DNA of 64,000 nucleotides from Alistipes_A hominis (GTDB lineage: Bacteria; Bacteroidota; Bacteroidia; Bacteroidales; Rikenellaceae): positions 310,001 through 374,000 of the forward strand of contig NZ_JACOOK010000001.1 of NCBI RefSeq assembly GCF_014288115.1, given 5' to 3'. Below the pieces are notes generated by a model. That model was given only the letters and a program-made list of their open reading frames with translations. It made no database searches and was not told where the DNA came from. A program made the translations under genes and the position numbers. Below, piece by piece: positions 50,052-58,396 of this stretch. The first letter of the stretch is position 1, and every line of letters starts with the position of its first letter.

Positions 50052-52226
50052 ATGAAAAAAATCTTGATTTACGCCCTGTTGGCGCTGCTGGCTCCCGCGT
50101 CGGCCATGGCCGACGAAGGGATGTGGCTGGTGAACCTGTTCGAAAGTTCGATCTATCCCCAAATGAAAAAAAAGGGATTGAAGCTGAAACCGGGCGAGAT
50201 CTACAACGAGCGGGGTACCGCACTCAGCGGCGCGATCGTAGCGGTGGACTACGGGATGGGAACCGGAAGCGTGATTTCCGACCGGGGCCTGGTCATCACG
50301 AACCACCACGTAGCTTACGGCGACATACACGATCTGAGCACCCCGGAAAACAACTACCTTGAAAACGGATTCTGGGCGGCGACCGAACAGGACGAACTCC
50401 CGGTCAAAGGCAAAACGGTGATGTTCCTGCGCCGGATCGCCGACGTTACCGACGAAGCGATGGAAATGCGCGACAGCATGATCCGGGAAGGAAAATTCGG
50501 CGTATTCGGCACCCGGAAGATATACGGCGCAATCGAAAAGAAATACGGGAAGGACACTCCCTACGAAGTCTCCTGCGCTTCGATGTGGCGCGGGGAAAAA
50601 TACCTGCTGTTCTATTACGAAGTCTATAAGGACGTCCGGCTCGTCGGGGCTCCGCCCGAAAAGATCGGAGCGTTCGGAGGCAACCAGGACAACTGGGGAT
50701 GGCCGCAGCACAAAGGCGATTTCGCCCTATACCGCGTATACGGCGACAAAGACGGAAAGCCCGCCCCGTATTCGAAAGACAACGTTCCGATCAAACCGGC
50801 GAAAGTCCTCGACATATCGACGGGCGGCGTCCACGAAGGAGACTATACGATGGTGCTGGGCTTCCCGGGACGTACCAACCGGTACATGTCGTCGTTCGCC
50901 GTCGCCGAAAAACAGCAGGTCGTCAACCCGGTCGTGATCCGGGCGCGGCACGAGCGGATGGAGATCATCAAAAAGCACATGGAAGCCGATCCGAAAGTAC
51001 GCCTGTTGTACAGCGACAAATATTTCAACCTCAGCAATTACGCCGATTACGCGACCTGGGAGAACATCTGCCTGCGTCGTTACGACGTCGCCGGCATCCG
51101 CGAAGCGGAAGAAACCGAACTGCAACGGTGGATCGCGGAAACGCCCGAACGGCAGACCGAATACGGCCGCGTTCTGGCCGACCTGAAAAAAGGGTATGCG
51201 GCCCGTGCGGAGGCCGTCCGCCGGAAAAACTACTTCCAGGAGGCCTGGATCAGCCCGAGCGACGCGCTGATGACCGGTTTCCGAGTAGCGTCGATGGTCA
51301 ACCGGATGCGGAAAGAGAAGATCGACAGCGTGCGGGTCACAGACAAAGCGTTCGCCTACGCGCTGAACCTGACGAAAAAAATGTACGCGGCCTACGATCC
51401 GGCCACCGATCAGGAGATTTTCGCCGCCATGCTGAAACTATTCACGGACAACGTACCGCCGCAGATGTGGGGCGACTATCTGCAACAGGTTTATACCCGC
51501 TACGACGGCAATGCCGAAGCGATCGCCGACTACGCGTTCCGTAACAGCGCGTGCGCCACCCTCGAAAAACTCTGCGAATACTTCGAAACCCCGCACACGG
51601 CCGACCAGATCATGCAAGATCCGCTGGTAGCTCTCGCCGCTTCGGTTTCGACGATGACGTTCAGCGACGGAGTCCGCAACGCCGAAGAAGAGGCGGAAAC
51701 CGACGTCGACAAAACCGAATCCCTGTACGCCAAAGCGCTGTACCGGATGCGGGAATCGAAAGGGCTCCCGCAATACCCGGACGCCAACTCCACGATGCGG
51801 ATCACGTTCGGCAACGTAGAGTCGATCAGCCCGTACGACGCGGTAAAATACGACTTCCGCACGACGGTAGACGGATACCTCGAAAAAAACGACCCGAAAG
51901 ATTTCGAATTTCGGGTGGACGACAAGATGTTCTCGCTGATCCGGGCCAAAGACTGGGGCAGATGGGGCGAAAAGGGAGTCCTTTACACGGACTTCATCAC
52001 CAATAACGACATCACCGGAGGGAACTCGGGCAGCCCCGTTCTCAACGGCCGGGGCAACCTCGTAGGGCTGGCTTTCGACGGCAACCGCGAATCGATGTCC
52101 GGCAACATCTATTTCCATCCCGAATATGCGAGGACCGTCTGCGTCGATATCCGCTTCGTTCTCTGGATCATCGACCGGTACGCCGGCGCCTCCGGCCTGA
52201 TCGAAGAAATGTGCCTGGTGAAATAA
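50052..52226 (+). CDS. S46-family dipeptidyl-peptidase, DPP7-type
   Basis: A 724-residue exported serine peptidase that removes dipeptides from oligopeptide N-termini in the periplasm, feeding amino-acid fermentation. Signal: LIYALLALLAPASAMA. The catalytic His lies in VITNHHVAYGDIH (His85/86) and the Ser in ITGGNSGSPVLNGRG (Ser659). Specificity between DPP7 and DPP11 depends on the residue 18 positions after the Ser. Here it is Gly677 ('GLAFDGNRE'), as in DPP7, whereas acidic-specific DPP11 has Arg. Preference for hydrophobic or uncharged P1 is therefore inferred. The C-terminus has the family ending 'RFVLWIIDRYAGA'. No own promoter is visible. Confidence 0.95.
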   Translation: MKKILIYALLALLAPASAMADEGMWLVNLFESSIYPQMKKKGLKLKPGEIYNERGTALSGAIVAVDYGMGTGSVISDRGLVITNHHVAYGDIHDLSTPENNYLENGFWAATEQDELPVKGKTVMFLRRIADVTDEAMEMRDSMIREGKFGVFGTRKIYGAIEKKYGKDTPYEVSCASMWRGEKYLLFYYEVYKDVRLVGAPPEKIGAFGGNQDNWGWPQHKGDFALYRVYGDKDGKPAPYSKDNVPIKPAKVLDISTGGVHEGDYTMVLGFPGRTNRYMSSFAVAEKQQVVNPVVIRARHERMEIIKKHMEADPKVRLLYSDKYFNLSNYADYATWENICLRRYDVAGIREAEETELQRWIAETPERQTEYGRVLADLKKGYAARAEAVRRKNYFQEAWISPSDALMTGFRVASMVNRMRKEKIDSVRVTDKAFAYALNLTKKMYAAYDPATDQEIFAAMLKLFTDNVPPQMWGDYLQQVYTRYDGNAEAIADYAFRNSACATLEKLCEYFETPHTADQIMQDPLVALAASVSTMTFSDGVRNAEEEAETDVDKTESLYAKALYRMRESKGLPQYPDANSTMRITFGNVESISPYDAVKYDFRTTVDGYLEKNDPKDFEFRVDDKMFSLIRAKDWGRWGEKGVLYTDFITNNDITGGNSGSPVLNGRGNLVGLAFDGNRESMSGNIYFHPEYARTVCVDIRFVLWIIDRYAGASGLIEEMCLVK

Positions 52227-52240
52227 ATGACCGAGTACCT

Positions 52241-52280
52241 GAAAAAGCGGGCGTGTCTGTCGACACGCCCGCTTTTTATT
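52241..52280. terminator. Bidirectional terminator between the S46 and pseudokinase genes
   Basis: Perfect 16-bp stem AAAAAGCGGGCGTGTC (52242-52257) with its complement (52262-52277), loop TGTC. A-tract and T-tract flank it, so both convergent transcripts can end here. Confidence 0.92.
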
Positions 52281-52302
52281 CTCAGTACCTTATGCCCGCG
52301 GC

Positions 52303-53805
52303 CTACTCTTCGGTCGTCTCCTCCTCACGGCCTTGCATGTCGATCTTGTAACTTTTCCCGCCACGCACGACCAATGCCGTTCCATCCTTAAAGTCATAAG
52401 CATCGTCATAACGGAACGGGATAACGGCCGTCCCGTCCTGACGGATATAACCGTAATGTTTTTCGGAAAAGACCAGAATCAAATCGTTCTCGGTGCCGCC
52501 CATCCAACGGTAAATAAACGGAACCAACTCTTTCCCGTCGCGGTCGCATAATCCGAAAAGCCCGTCGCAAGCGACTTTGGCGATTCCGCGCTCGCTGTTC
52601 CATTCGACCAATTCGTAAATCGCCGGCAGGATCTCCTTTCCGGTTTTGTCGATTAACCCGTAACAACCGTTGCGCATGACCTCGGCGCGCCCCTCCATGA
52701 AATCGCTCGCCCACTCGTAACGCAATGGAAGCGCTTCATTCCCGGAACAATCCACATAACCCCACAGATCGCCCTTGCGGACGCAGATCAACGATTCGCA
52801 AACCGGCCCGACCCAACAATAAAACGACTGAAGCTGCGTACGGTTCAGCAGGTACTCCTCCCGCCGGGCATCGCTGTCGTCCGGCTCCGCAGCGGACGGT
52901 TTCCGTTCGTTCGCCAGTTTTACCGACAAATCGACACCCAATTCCGTACGGTCGCCTGCCAATTTCCGCAACGCTTCGCTCAACGCCAAACGACCGTGCA
53001 ACGTATGATTGCTGCACGAAAGCATTTCGACGATCCGCAACACCGGTTCGCATCCCGCCTCCCTGGCGACATCGGCAAACATCGGAAGCAGGGGCGAACG
53101 CACCACGGGAAACCGGAATATCGCATTGCCCCTCAAATACCGGAAAGCGGCCGGATCGGATGCAACCGCTTTTATACCCAACGCCAGGTTGGCTACCATC
53201 ACGTTGTCGGCGTCCCGAATCGATTCGTAATCCGGAGCGTCCGATCGCGGCATCTGCATGTACTCGTAATTGACCAGATGCACCGAACAATCCTTGTCGA
53301 TCATCACGTTCGATGCGCGGATCGCCCCGTGAACCAGGTTGTCGTTGATCAGCCACACGGCCATCTGGCAAAATTCCGTCAGTAATTTACGGATACGTTC
53401 TTTGTCGCCCTCCATGCAGGCCTTTTCGAGAAACTCATCCAACGGCTGCATATGATCGGGATATTCCATCAACACCACGTCGATGTAACCGGCAGCTCCC
53501 CGGTCGTTGAAAACCAACATTTCTCCGCTCAGATAATAATAACCGACCAGAAACGAGGAACGTATCCTCTGGAGATAGGCGGCAATCCGCCGCCACGACA
53601 ACGTATTCTCCTGCTCCTCGCGCAGCGAACATTTCAGCAGGTAGCTCCTGCCCTTCCACACGACCGAGAAACTGATCGTCGTTCCCGAATATGAAAAAAC
53701 GGGATCGCCCTTTTCGTCCGTCTTTACCCCGATCTCCCGCAGCGTTTTGAAACGGCCCGCCGGATTGCAAACGGATTCAATCAAATTATATATCGATAAA
53801 GCCAT
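52303..53805 (-). CDS. WG-repeat pseudokinase (kinase-vWA cassette, third gene)
   Basis: A 500-residue cytoplasmic protein with a protein-kinase-like N-terminal half and WG (KWG) repeats at the C-terminus. The beta-3 lysine is kept (K58 in LLKCS), but the catalytic loop reads HGAIRASN. The base Asp is therefore Ala161, and the metal-binding 'DFG' Asp is replaced by Asn179 in LVNYEYM. That predicts no normal phosphotransfer. Residues 340-490 hold four WG-like repeats ('DLWGYVDCSGNEALPLRYEW', 'CYGLIDKTGKEILPAIYEL', 'LFGLCDRDGKELVPFIYRW', 'HYGYIRQDGTAVIPFRYDD'). It aligns with the active kinase two genes upstream and starts 5 bases after the vWA gene. The pair may work as activator and effector. 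Confidence 0.75.
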   Translation of the reverse strand: MALSIYNLIESVCNPAGRFKTLREIGVKTDEKGDPVFSYSGTTISFSVVWKGRSYLLKCSLREEQENTLSWRRIAAYLQRIRSSFLVGYYYLSGEMLVFNDRGAAGYIDVVLMEYPDHMQPLDEFLEKACMEGDKERIRKLLTEFCQMAVWLINDNLVHGAIRASNVMIDKDCSVHLVNYEYMQMPRSDAPDYESIRDADNVMVANLALGIKAVASDPAAFRYLRGNAIFRFPVVRSPLLPMFADVAREAGCEPVLRIVEMLSCSNHTLHGRLALSEALRKLAGDRTELGVDLSVKLANERKPSAAEPDDSDARREEYLLNRTQLQSFYCWVGPVCESLICVRKGDLWGYVDCSGNEALPLRYEWASDFMEGRAEVMRNGCYGLIDKTGKEILPAIYELVEWNSERGIAKVACDGLFGLCDRDGKELVPFIYRWMGGTENDLILVFSEKHYGYIRQDGTAVIPFRYDDAYDFKDGTALVVRGGKSYKIDMQGREEETTEE

Positions 53806-53810
53806 AGGTT

Positions 53811-54668
53811 TTAGAATAAAAGGTTCGCACTTACGGAGCCGATATTCATCATACTGACCAGATCGGTCATCGCCGCGTTGTAACTGATCCCCCTGAAACG
53901 CTCCCCGTCGCGTCCCCGCAGCTGGACGATGCTTTCGTTATAGATTGCCGGCATTTCACTGGACATATCGTACAGCAACCGGGCGTAACGCTGATCGGGA
54001 AGCTCTTTTTTCGATTCGGGAAACAACACGGGCGAACGCTCCGCATCGGAAGAGATGTGGATATTGATCAGCAGCGCAGCACCGTCCTCGGTAGAGAGTC
54101 CTTTGATACTGTCGGCGATCTCCTGCAACTTGAAATCGTCCCCGTCGGACGACTCCCCGTCGGTAATGTTGAAGATCGTCGGCGGATAACTCTTCCGGTG
54201 CGCCTTCGCGCCGCACCACGCTTTGCAAAGCCGGTAACACTCGGTCAGCGCATGATACATCGGCGTTTTGCCGCCCGCATAAGGCTCCACCCAGATCTTC
54301 TGGCAAACCGACGATACGACGGTACTGCCGTCGGGCAACCGGCGCTCCCGTTGAACGGGCACGCGAGACAGTTCGTTTCCTATCAAATCGTTGGGACGCA
54401 TAAACATTCTATTCGGGTTCTTCCACAGGGAAGCAACCTCGTCTCCGTGATACCCCAGTACGGCGATATCGAAATAATCGCGGTACCCCTCTTCCCGCCT
54501 GCTGCGGTTGAGCAGCTCGGCGATCAGCATATTGACGATAAAAGCCACCGCTTTGGCTTTGACAACTTCTTTACGATCGATTACCACCGTTTCGGCCATC
54601 GATCCGGACTGATCGATCAGGATAATGAAAGCTGCCGGAGAGTTCCGGCTGATTCTGGCTGAATACAT
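53811..54668 (-). CDS. von Willebrand factor A domain protein (kinase-vWA cassette, second gene)
   Basis: A 285-residue protein, almost entirely one vWA domain. The MIDAS metal site is built from DQSGS (Asp19, Ser21, Ser23) in 'AAFIILIDQSGSMAE', a Thr in 'GGKTPMYHALTECYRL' and an Asp in 'IFNITDGESSDGDDF'. There is no signal peptide, so it is cytoplasmic. It resembles TerY-type vWA proteins that accompany kinases in bacteria. Five bases separate it from the pseudokinase gene; 72 bases and a strong promoter separate it from the kinase gene. It probably bridges the two kinase-like proteins. No PP2C phosphatase gene, the usual third member of TerY-P triads, is present. Confidence 0.78.
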   Translation of the reverse strand: MYSARISRNSPAAFIILIDQSGSMAETVVIDRKEVVKAKAVAFIVNMLIAELLNRSRREEGYRDYFDIAVLGYHGDEVASLWKNPNRMFMRPNDLIGNELSRVPVQRERRLPDGSTVVSSVCQKIWVEPYAGGKTPMYHALTECYRLCKAWCGAKAHRKSYPPTIFNITDGESSDGDDFKLQEIADSIKGLSTEDGAALLINIHISSDAERSPVLFPESKKELPDQRYARLLYDMSSEMPAIYNESIVQLRGRDGERFRGISYNAAMTDLVSMMNIGSVSANLLF

Positions 54669-54695
54669 AGAATTGCGATTTAGCTAAGGCTCTAA

Positions 54696-54726
54696 CAAAA
54701 TTACAATTCCTGTCCGGATAAACAAA
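54696..54726 (-). promoter_or_regulatory. Internal promoter of the vWA-pseudokinase pair
   Basis: Minus strand: TTTG (54726-54723), 19 bp, TAATTTTG (54703-54696); exact boxes. It lies in the 72-base gap after the kinase gene, so the last two genes can be made without the kinase. Confidence 0.75.
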
Positions 54727-54740
54727 CCGTAGCGATCATT

Positions 54741-56186
54741 TCAGACCCGAATCTGCCACTTTCGATCGAAACGCCCGATAAAAAACGATTCTCCGTTTTT
54801 TTCGACCCGCGCACGACCGTTCCGAAAACAACCGGCATAGTCGAAAACCGGCGGCCCCGCCAGCTCACCCGACACGTCGATATATCCGAATTTATCCCCG
54901 ATCCGCACGGCGGCCAGCCCTTCCCGGAAACTGGTTGCGAACACGTACCGCAGCGGGATCGCCCGTCTGCCCTCCCGGTCGATAAAACCGTACAGACTCC
55001 CGTCAGAAACCAGGGCCAGGCCTTCGCTCAACGGTTCCACGCTCCGGTAATCGCGGCAATCGATCCGACAATGTCCCCGAGGGTCGATCATCCAAAACCC
55101 CTCTTCGAGACGCACGACGGCCAATCCTTCACGGAAAGGTTTCGCGTCGAGATAGATGTTCTGCAACAGGATGCGCCGATCCTGCAAATCGGCGTACCCG
55201 AACCGCCCGTCGCAGCGAAATACGGCGCAACGCGGGTCCTCGTCGTCGATGATCTCGGTTCCGTACGGCAAACCGTCCTGCACATTCCCCGACAATCCCC
55301 GCAGCAACCCCGGCAATCCGTCCACTTCCGGCATCGGGTTTTGCATCCGGCTGCCCAGTACCGCCAGAGCCGACGCGCCGCAGCGCGCCCACTCCCGCAT
55401 CAGTCGGTCGAAAAGGGCCGACTTCCCCCGATTCACCTCGGCAGCGTCGAAAATAATATTCTCCCCGTCGTGATAACGCCCGAAAAGCGACGGATCGAGT
55501 GCCAGCGCATGTAGGCTCAGGCTGATCAGGGCGATCGGATAATCGTCGATCGCCTTCCCGAAAAAATCCGCATCGCGCGACGGATGCTGGTAAGCCGGCG
55601 AGCCGATGACTTCCGCCTTCCGTCCGGCCAGTTCTCCGATATAGGCTCCGTCGTAATCGATCAGCCGCAACCGCCCCTGCCGATCGACCATCAGATTGTC
55701 CTGTTTCAGATCGCCGTGCGCGAAATCCGATTCCAACAGCCACAGCGCCATCCGGTCGAACGCCCGGGCCAATTCCTTGAGCCCCGTACGGTCACCGTTA
55801 CGGCACAGCCGAGCCAACCGGCCGCCAAGCGACTCGCCTTCGACCCACTCCATCAAAGTTACCGGATAATAAGCTCCTCCGCCCGAGTGCTCGAACAGAT
55901 AAATCTCGTCCGGCAGGAAACGGGCCGGCACCAAATAAGGAACCGTTCCGCCGCCGAGCGACGCATAGACCGCAGCGGCATGACGCGGCAGGCGCGTATA
56001 ACATTTCAGGGCGTAATATTTTCCGTCCGCGCAGCGGACTTTGAAAATCGCCGAATAATTCCCCGACCAGAACAACGGTTCTCCGTATGCATCCCGCTCG
56101 GGGACAACCTCCCCCAGCGTCCTGAAAATACGAAACGGATCGGTCAACGCTTCTACATACTGGCCGATAATCGGATTTCTCAACAT
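54741..56186 (-). CDS. WG-repeat protein kinase (kinase-vWA cassette, first gene)
   Basis: A 481-residue cytoplasmic protein: kinase-like domain (about residues 20-270) then WG repeats (about 340-480). The features of an active kinase are there: glycine-rich-like 'FWSGNYSAIFKV', the ATP lysine in YYALKCY (K61), the catalytic loop HGDLKQDN (D158, N163) and the metal Asp in LIDYDGAY (D176, replacing DFG by DYD). Repeats include 'SLYGFIDREGRRAIPLRYVF' and 'KFGYIDVSGELAGPPVFDY'. WG repeats are thought to be ligand- or protein-binding beta units. The promoter is unclear: TAACTTTA at 56228-56221 is a weak -7 candidate. The substrate is unknown, with the vWA and pseudokinase proteins the obvious candidates. 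Confidence 0.8.
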   Translation of the reverse strand: MLRNPIIGQYVEALTDPFRIFRTLGEVVPERDAYGEPLFWSGNYSAIFKVRCADGKYYALKCYTRLPRHAAAVYASLGGGTVPYLVPARFLPDEIYLFEHSGGGAYYPVTLMEWVEGESLGGRLARLCRNGDRTGLKELARAFDRMALWLLESDFAHGDLKQDNLMVDRQGRLRLIDYDGAYIGELAGRKAEVIGSPAYQHPSRDADFFGKAIDDYPIALISLSLHALALDPSLFGRYHDGENIIFDAAEVNRGKSALFDRLMREWARCGASALAVLGSRMQNPMPEVDGLPGLLRGLSGNVQDGLPYGTEIIDDEDPRCAVFRCDGRFGYADLQDRRILLQNIYLDAKPFREGLAVVRLEEGFWMIDPRGHCRIDCRDYRSVEPLSEGLALVSDGSLYGFIDREGRRAIPLRYVFATSFREGLAAVRIGDKFGYIDVSGELAGPPVFDYAGCFRNGRARVEKNGESFFIGRFDRKWQIRV

Positions 56187-56377
56187 AATCGTTCAAATTC
56201 GGGATCTACGATAAAGTTTTTAAAGTTATGTAAAAATTGCGGCGAGGAAAAATAAAAACCGTGAAAATAACGAATATTTATACATGACGCGGAAGATCCT
56301 TCCTGTCTGACGCATCGCCGATCTCACAAGTCATTATCCTGAATACAAACACGATAACACAATATTATTTCCACCCA

Positions 56378-56422
56378 AAACGCGACGGGGCGTCCGACCG
56401 TATGCCGAACGCCCCGTCACGA
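56378..56422 (-). terminator. Terminator after the aromatic operon
   Basis: Stem GACGGGGCGT (56384-56393) with ACGCCCCGTC (56409-56418), loop of 15 bases, then GCGTTTTGGG on the minus strand. The U-tract is modest. The rest of the 56187-56437 gap shows nothing further. Confidence 0.65.
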
Positions 56423-56437
56423 CCGGATTCCGGCAAT

Positions 56438-57532
56438 CTACCGGTTCATCACCATATTCTGGCGGTTGATGCTTTCGAGGTGGATCGCTTCGAGCACCGT
56501 TTTCAGGAATTCGGTGCTGACGCCCAACTTCGGAGCCTGCGAAACCACGCGGTCTACGATGCTCTGCCATCGGCCGCCCTGCAGGATCGTTACGTTGTTG
56601 TCGCGTTTGACGAGTCCGATCTGCTCGGCCACCCGCATCCGCTTGCTGATCAATTCGAAAATTTCGGCGTCGATCTGGTCGATCTGGCTGCGCAGTTTCG
56701 CCAATGCCTGCTGGTAATCCGGGCTGTCGGTCGTCGAACGACGCCATACGATCTTACCCAGCAACTCCTTCAACCCGTCCGGGGTAACCTGCTGCGAAGC
56801 GTCGCTCCACGCCTTGTCCGGACAGATATGGCTTTCGATGATCAGCCCGTCGTAGTCGAGGTCGGCGCTCTTCTGCGCAACCTCCTGCAGATACGTCCGG
56901 CAACCGCAGATATGCGACGGATCGCAGATCATCGGCAGTTCCGGGAAACGGCTCCGCATTTCGATAGCCAGATGCCACATCGGATTGTTGCGGTACAGCG
57001 AGGCTCCGTAGGCCGAAAAACCCCGATGGATCAGGCCGAGCTTGGTAATTCCAGCATTCTGCATCCGGGCTATCGCCCCGCTCCACAGTTCGATGTCGGG
57101 GTTCATCGGGTTTTTGATCAGCACCGTCACGTCGGCCCCCTTGAGCGCGTCGGCGATATCCTGCACGCTGAACGGATTGACCGTCGTACGGGCCCCCACC
57201 CAGATCACGTCTACGCCGAATTCGAGAGCCGCTTCGACGTGTTTCGACGTGGCCACTTCGGTTCCGATCGGCAGGCCGGTCAGTTCGCGGGCTTTGCTCA
57301 TCCACGCCAGTCCTTTGAGGCCCACTCCTTCGAACGAACCGGGCTTCGTCCGGGGTTTCCAGATGCCGGCGCGCAGTACGTCGACCAGGCCGGTCGCAGC
57401 GATTTGCCGACAAGTCTCGAGTGTCTGTTCCTCCGTCTCCGCGCTGCACGGGCCGGAGATAATCAGGGGACGTTTCGCTTTGATATCAAACGGTTTCATA
57501 TCCTTATGTTTTTTTACGTTTTCTGTTTTCAT
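56438..57532 (-). CDS. Bifunctional DAHP synthase / chorismate mutase type II
   Basis: A 364-residue fusion. Residues 10-255 form an AroA-I-beta/KDO8PS-like DAHP synthase (PLIISGPCSAETEEQTLETC, 'GIWKPRTKPGSFEGVG', 'EVATSKHVEAALEFGVDVIW', 'PMICDPSHICGCRTYL'), joining PEP and erythrose-4-phosphate. Residues 262-355 are an AroQ chorismate mutase helix bundle (LRSQIDQIDAEIFELISKRM, 'QSIVDRVVSQAPKLG'). The chorismate mutase half probably feeds prephenate to pheA and tyrA and senses it for feedback. It is last in the pheA operon, 24 bases after tyrA. Its control by the upstream attenuator would put the entry and branch enzymes of the pathway under Phe/Tyr supply. Confidence 0.92.
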   Translation of the reverse strand: MKTENVKKHKDMKPFDIKAKRPLIISGPCSAETEEQTLETCRQIAATGLVDVLRAGIWKPRTKPGSFEGVGLKGLAWMSKARELTGLPIGTEVATSKHVEAALEFGVDVIWVGARTTVNPFSVQDIADALKGADVTVLIKNPMNPDIELWSGAIARMQNAGITKLGLIHRGFSAYGASLYRNNPMWHLAIEMRSRFPELPMICDPSHICGCRTYLQEVAQKSADLDYDGLIIESHICPDKAWSDASQQVTPDGLKELLGKIVWRRSTTDSPDYQQALAKLRSQIDQIDAEIFELISKRMRVAEQIGLVKRDNNVTILQGGRWQSIVDRVVSQAPKLGVSTEFLKTVLEAIHLESINRQNMVMNR

Positions 57533-57556
57533 TCCGGCGAACGGGCGCCGGACGCC

Positions 57557-58396
57557 CTATTTTATAATCCGGTTGATCCGGTTCGCGCGCTGCATCATCT
57601 GTTTCAGTCCTTCGGTGTCGTCCTTTTCGAGCAGGCGCCGGAAAATCTGCAACTGATGGATATGCTCGCGCAACACGTCGAGCACATTATATTTATTTTG
57701 CATGAAAATCGGAGCCCAGGTTTCCGGCGAACTTTTCGCCAAACGCACCGTACTCTCGAAACCGCCGCCCGCCAGATCGAAGATATGTTCCTCTTCGCGC
57801 TCCTTCTCGAGCACGGTCAGCGCAAGCGCGAACGACGTGATGTGCGAAATGTGGCTGACGTAAGCCGTATGCGTATCTTGCTCCTCGGAACTCATGTATT
57901 TAATCGGCATTCCGATTTTCCGGTAGATATCCTCGACCAGTTTCAGTGCGTCCGGATCGCTCTCCGCACCGTCGCAAAGCACCACCGTACGTCCTTCGAA
58001 TCCATCGTGAACGGCCGCTTCCGGGCCGCTGTACTCGGTACCCCACATCGGGTGGGTCGCTACGAAGCGCCCGCGCCTGGGATGCTGGGCGATCACCTCG
58101 CAAAGCTCCTGTTTGGTCGATCCCATGTCGATCACCACCTGCCGGTCGACCTTGTTCAGCACCTTCACGGCCAGCAGCGGAATCGAATCTACCGGCGTGG
58201 CCAGCACGATCAGATCGGCAGCCGGAATCGCTTCGTCCAGCGGAAGCGTGCGATCGACCAGTCCCAATTCGACCGCCTTGGCGCGGTTGCGCTCGGAATT
58301 ATCCACTCCGATCACTTCCTCGCAGATGCCTTTATCTTTCAAGGTCAGTGCGAACGATCCCCCGATCAACCCGATACCTATTACCGCCGCCTTCAT
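57557..58396 (-). CDS. tyrA: Prephenate dehydrogenase
   Basis: TyrA oxidatively decarboxylates prephenate to 4-hydroxyphenylpyruvate with NAD(P). The protein is 279 residues long with an N-terminal Rossmann motif (AAVIGIGLIGGSFALTL). The active-site His is in 'VATHPMWGTEYSGP', and the C-terminal all-helical dimer domain includes 'TAYVSHISHITSFALALTV'. It has no chorismate mutase or ACT domain, consistent with a separate fusion carrying the mutase. The start overlaps the aminotransferase stop by four bases (ATGA), so the two are translationally coupled. Confidence 0.93.
   Translation of the reverse strand: MKAAVIGIGLIGGSFALTLKDKGICEEVIGVDNSERNRAKAVELGLVDRTLPLDEAIPAADLIVLATPVDSIPLLAVKVLNKVDRQVVIDMGSTKQELCEVIAQHPRRGRFVATHPMWGTEYSGPEAAVHDGFEGRTVVLCDGAESDPDALKLVEDIYRKIGMPIKYMSSEEQDTHTAYVSHISHITSFALALTVLEKEREEEHIFDLAGGGFESTVRLAKSSPETWAPIFMQNKYNVLDVLREHIHQLQIFRRLLEKDDTEGLKQMMQRANRINRIIK

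Noticed and set aside
52303..56186. Complete TerY-P triad
   Set aside because: Kinase and vWA are present, but no PP2C phosphatase gene is found in the flanks; a pseudokinase occupies the third place.
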